Below are positions 5,120-6,097 of a stretch of DNA of 6,097 nucleotides, in pieces (position 1 is the first letter of the stretch; every line of letters begins with the position of its first letter). The stretch comes from Bdellovibrionales bacterium. GTDB taxonomy: Bacteria; Bdellovibrionota; Bdellovibrionia; Bdellovibrionales; UBA1609. Where the stretch lies: positions 1 through 6,097 of the forward strand of contig JAPOOY010000302.1 of the NCBI GenBank assembly GCA_026713205.1. The letters run 5' to 3'. Both the position numbers and the translations under genes were made by a program. The notes beneath the pieces are model-generated. The model had not been told where the DNA came from. It did not search any database and worked only from the letters and a program-made list of their open reading frames with translations.

Positions 5120-6072
5120 TTCTTTCTTTCCTCATACATTTTTTGAATAGACTTCTTATATTTTTCCACTTTGGAATAATGTAATTTCTTTACATCCTGC
5201 CGCTTTAAATAAGCCTTAAGATCCTCACCTTTAAGAACAGCTATTTCCTTTTGAATTTTCTGTTTTTTATTTGGCGGGTAATCTGTAAGAATACTTACAA
5301 ACATATTTCCATATTCCTTAGAATGTTTCTTTGGCAAACCTAAATTTGTTAATTTCAATCTTGTTTCATTTGAAACCCCTGCGGGAATTTTCAATTGAAC
5401 CTCCTGTTTTGAGAGTGTGGGTATAATGACCTTTTTCCGTAAAAAGACATCCGGGAAAGGCACAGGACAAACAAGATACACATCCCAATCCTTCACTGTA
5501 AATAAACTATGGGGTTTAAATTGCACTTTAACATATAAATCACCAAATACTTTTTTTCCTGTCGCGCCTCCTTTGTTCTTAAAAAGAAGCCAGTCACCGG
5601 ATTGCGTTCCCCTTGGGATGCGAATGGAAAAAGAAGACTTTGTCTCCTTGCCATTTTCCGGCTTCAAGTAATTAATCACACAGGATCGGTTTTGACAAAT
5701 GGTTTCTAAAGACACGATTAATGTGGTTTCCAGATCCAAAGGCGCTTCTTTTTTCTGCACAGAATGAGGCGACTTTCGTGGTTTTGGCGGTGTGGATCTA
5801 AAAGAATCGGGAGTGGTAACAGTGATAGTGTCCTGACGGGGGGGTGACATCTTTTGCTTTAATTTAGAATCAAAAAGTTCTCTGGCTTGAGGATCTTTTA
5901 AAATTTGATAAGCCTCATTAATTTGCTTGAATTTCCTCTCAGCCAATTTGTTTCCTTTGTTTTTATCCGGATGATATTTACGCGCCAGCCTTAAGTAGGT
6001 TTTTTTAATTTCCCCTCCATTGGCCTTGGGAGAAATATTCAAAATACGATAATAGTTAACATTTGATTTCAT
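5116..6072 (-). CDS. DnaJ-class co-chaperone, CbpA-like (no zinc finger)
   Basis: Residues 6-70 form a J domain: YYRILNISPKANGGEIKKTY, then KYHPDKNKG with the HPD motif at 34-36 that triggers Hsp70 (DnaK) ATP hydrolysis, and INEAYQILKDPQARELFD. A Pro/Ser/Thr/Lys-rich linker (about 74-110) replaces the usual Gly/Phe region. From about 111 to 275 come the two beta-rich substrate-binding C-terminal domains: RIPRGTQSGDWLLFKNKGG, GDLYVKVQFKPHSLF, then VIIPTL and VQLKIPAGVSNETRLKLTNLGLP. No CXXCXGXG repeats are present, so it is of the CbpA/DnaJ-type-II kind rather than a standard DnaJ. The tail 285-318 is very basic and helical, beyond the usual family end. The ATG at 6072 follows an in-frame TAA two codons upstream (6078-6076); no Shine-Dalgarno is visible, but it too lies in an ATGA. 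It overlaps the lipoprotein gene by four bases and is probably cytoplasmic. Confidence 0.92.
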   Translation of the reverse strand: MKSNVNYYRILNISPKANGGEIKKTYLRLARKYHPDKNKGNKLAERKFKQINEAYQILKDPQARELFDSKLKQKMSPPRQDTITVTTPDSFRSTPPKPRKSPHSVQKKEAPLDLETTLIVSLETICQNRSCVINYLKPENGKETKSSFSIRIPRGTQSGDWLLFKNKGGATGKKVFGDLYVKVQFKPHSLFTVKDWDVYLVCPVPFPDVFLRKKVIIPTLSKQEVQLKIPAGVSNETRLKLTNLGLPKKHSKEYGNMFVSILTDYPPNKKQKIQKEIAVLKGEDLKAYLKRQDVKKLHYSKVEKYKKSIQKMYEERKK

Positions 6073-6097
6073 AAATTAAAATCCGACTGATAGACAT
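6069..6097 (-). other. Possible 3' end of an upstream gene overlapping the J-protein start
   Basis: The minus-strand frame entering at 6095 reads VYQSDFNL and ends in a TGA at 6071-6069 that overlaps the J-protein ATG as ATGA, the same arrangement as at the J-protein/lipoprotein junction. Another frame entering at 6097 stays open to a TAA at 6058-6056. With only 29 bases visible, a real gene cannot be confirmed. The missing Shine-Dalgarno before the J-protein gene is consistent with coupled translation. Confidence 0.2.

Overview
The window is AT-rich, with lysine-heavy proteins and mostly minus-strand genes. It looks like a chromosomal stretch from a Gram-negative bacterium. The best evidence is a 658-residue lipoprotein with an N-terminal helical-repeat region and a type-1 periplasmic-binding fold, the layout of the outer-membrane LpoA/LppC group. 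The combination of genes would fit a low-GC Bdellovibrionota-like or related lineage, but that placement is an inference and no marker gene confirms it.

Layout. Bases 1-143 hold a 63-bp tandem repeat (two exact copies plus a partial third) that is open on the minus strand in two frames and runs off the left edge. A promoter-like site (209-236) and a leader with possible anti-Shine-Dalgarno pairing precede a plus-strand gene (307-969). That gene encodes a DUF2082-type zinc ribbon joined in frame to a signal-peptide-like segment and a very basic helical tail. Convergent to it lies a minus-strand pair in one shared reading frame: a small 98-residue protein (2044-1748), then a VC0807-family six-helix membrane protein (1735-1022).

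Bases 2045-2660 have no convincing gene. They contain the most striking non-coding structure of the window, a 123-nt hairpin (2446-2568) with a 32-bp perfect stem and a structured apex. It sits inside further, roughly concentric inverted repeats and direct copies of a short TCCGGTTTGAA-type motif. It could be a small non-autonomous mobile element, a structured RNA or a protein-binding palindrome; the sequence alone does not decide.

On the minus strand beyond it is a 67-residue zinc-ribbon protein with a perfect AGGAGG ribosome-binding site (2864-2661). Last comes a tightly coupled operon read leftward from the right edge: a DnaJ-class co-chaperone of the CbpA type without a zinc finger (6072-5116), whose stop overlaps by ATGA the start of the LpoA-like lipoprotein (5119-3143). 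The dnaJ-like start itself lies in another ATGA, so a further upstream gene may be coupled to it outside the window.

Functional links between the blocks cannot be shown. The only clear co-expression unit is the J-protein/lipoprotein pair, which may join chaperone function with envelope assembly.
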